A DNA stretch of 64,000 nt from Bolinopsis microptera (Eukaryota > Ctenophora > Tentaculata > Lobata > Bolinopsidae), in contig NC_087084.1 in assembly GCF_026151205.1 (NCBI RefSeq), positions 14,617,760 through 14,681,759 of the forward strand. Reading direction: 5' to 3'. Both the position numbers and the translations under genes were made by a program. Of the stretch, positions 63,695-64,000 are shown in pieces. Each line of letters opens with the position of its first letter. Within the stretch, counting starts at the first letter, position 1. The notes under the pieces are model-generated. The model did no database searches. It worked only from the letters and a program-made list of their open reading frames with translations, and had not been told where the DNA came from.

Positions 63695-64000
63695 TCCTCC
63701 TTCCCTTGCTCTACCTCAGGCAGGGTGGGGGCCAGGGGGGCACCAGCATGCAACGTTACGTCCCTTGCTCTACCTCAGGCAGGGTGGGGGCCGGGGGGGG
63801 GGGGGGGGTCCCTTGCTCTACCTCAGGCAGGGTGGGGGCCGGGGGGGGGGGGGGGTCCCTTGCTCTACCTCAGGCAGGGTGGGGGCCGGGGGGAGCGTCC
63901 CTTGCTCTACCTCAGGCAGGGTGGGGGCCGGGGGGGTGGGGGCCGGGGGGCACCAGCATGCAACGTTACGTCACAGCATGCAACGTTACGTCACAGCATG
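63695..64000 (+). repeat. GC-rich minisatellite running off the window
   Basis: Five units of about 50-55 bp with the core CCCTTGCTCTACCTCAGGCA, GGGTGGGGGCC and a G run of variable length (5-17). Interspersed are copies of CACCAGCATGCAACGTTACG, which become a tandem 22-23-bp array at the very end. The variable G run could be true or a sequencing artefact. Confidence 0.8.

Overview
The window is eukaryotic, and almost certainly animal, nuclear DNA. It is AT-rich and intron-bearing, with interstitial TTAGGG motifs, tRNA-derived SINE sequence, animal-type transposons, and exons that resemble the animal proteins INTS6 and UBAP2/Lingerer. A secreted protein with an invertebrate-type beta-sandwich domain and an SRCR plus cysteine-repeat receptor suggest an early-branching invertebrate, perhaps a cnidarian or sponge. 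The taxon is an inference and weak. There is one 100-N assembly gap (43463-43562), and the 2 kb after it look like poor consensus sequence. Host genes are few. They are: a two-exon secreted protein (1353-1998, minus); a possible last exon at 9611-9932 (plus); a possible exon at 30429-30899 (plus) inside a mobile element; the large exon of an SRCR/cysteine-repeat single-pass receptor (32185-34019, minus); the first two coding exons of an INTS6-like gene (51876-52159, minus); an unrecognised 250-residue nuclear-looking protein (54315-55064, plus); and the first four coding exons of a UBAP2/Lingerer-like gene (56446-63286, plus), whose first intron has swallowed several kilobases of mobile DNA. 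Most of the rest is transposon. Several elements are structurally complete, with target duplications I could read directly. A hAT element lies at 10747-13920 (TSD GTTTTATA). An LTR provirus lies at 15722-25225 (two 1199-bp LTRs with no difference seen, TSD GTTCT). It keeps an open 707-codon class I fusion-type envelope gene but shows no gag or pol in its 7.1-kb interior. Three near-full copies of a 97-100-bp hairpin MITE occur, each with an 8-9-bp TSD. Two elements end in long G/C homopolymer runs (56541-58412, TSD TATATTG; 58638-62553, TSD GGTTCTAC). The second carries a full Penelope-like retroelement (942-residue RT plus GIY-YIG protein between two 439-bp direct repeats). A 4.5-kb element with 612-bp inverted repeats (27139-31623) carries a 2-kb purine satellite, and the same satellite reappears on the other strand in the 56.5-kb element. 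The 3.56-8.05 kb region is a nested set of inverted repeats with arms of 1.5 kb. Broken non-LTR retrotransposons lie at 14.05-15.68, 25.3-26.3, 34.7-37.3, 38.5-39.6 and 42.55-43.3 kb. The strongest leads are the env-only provirus, the satellite-filled elements with homopolymer termini, and the nested palindrome.
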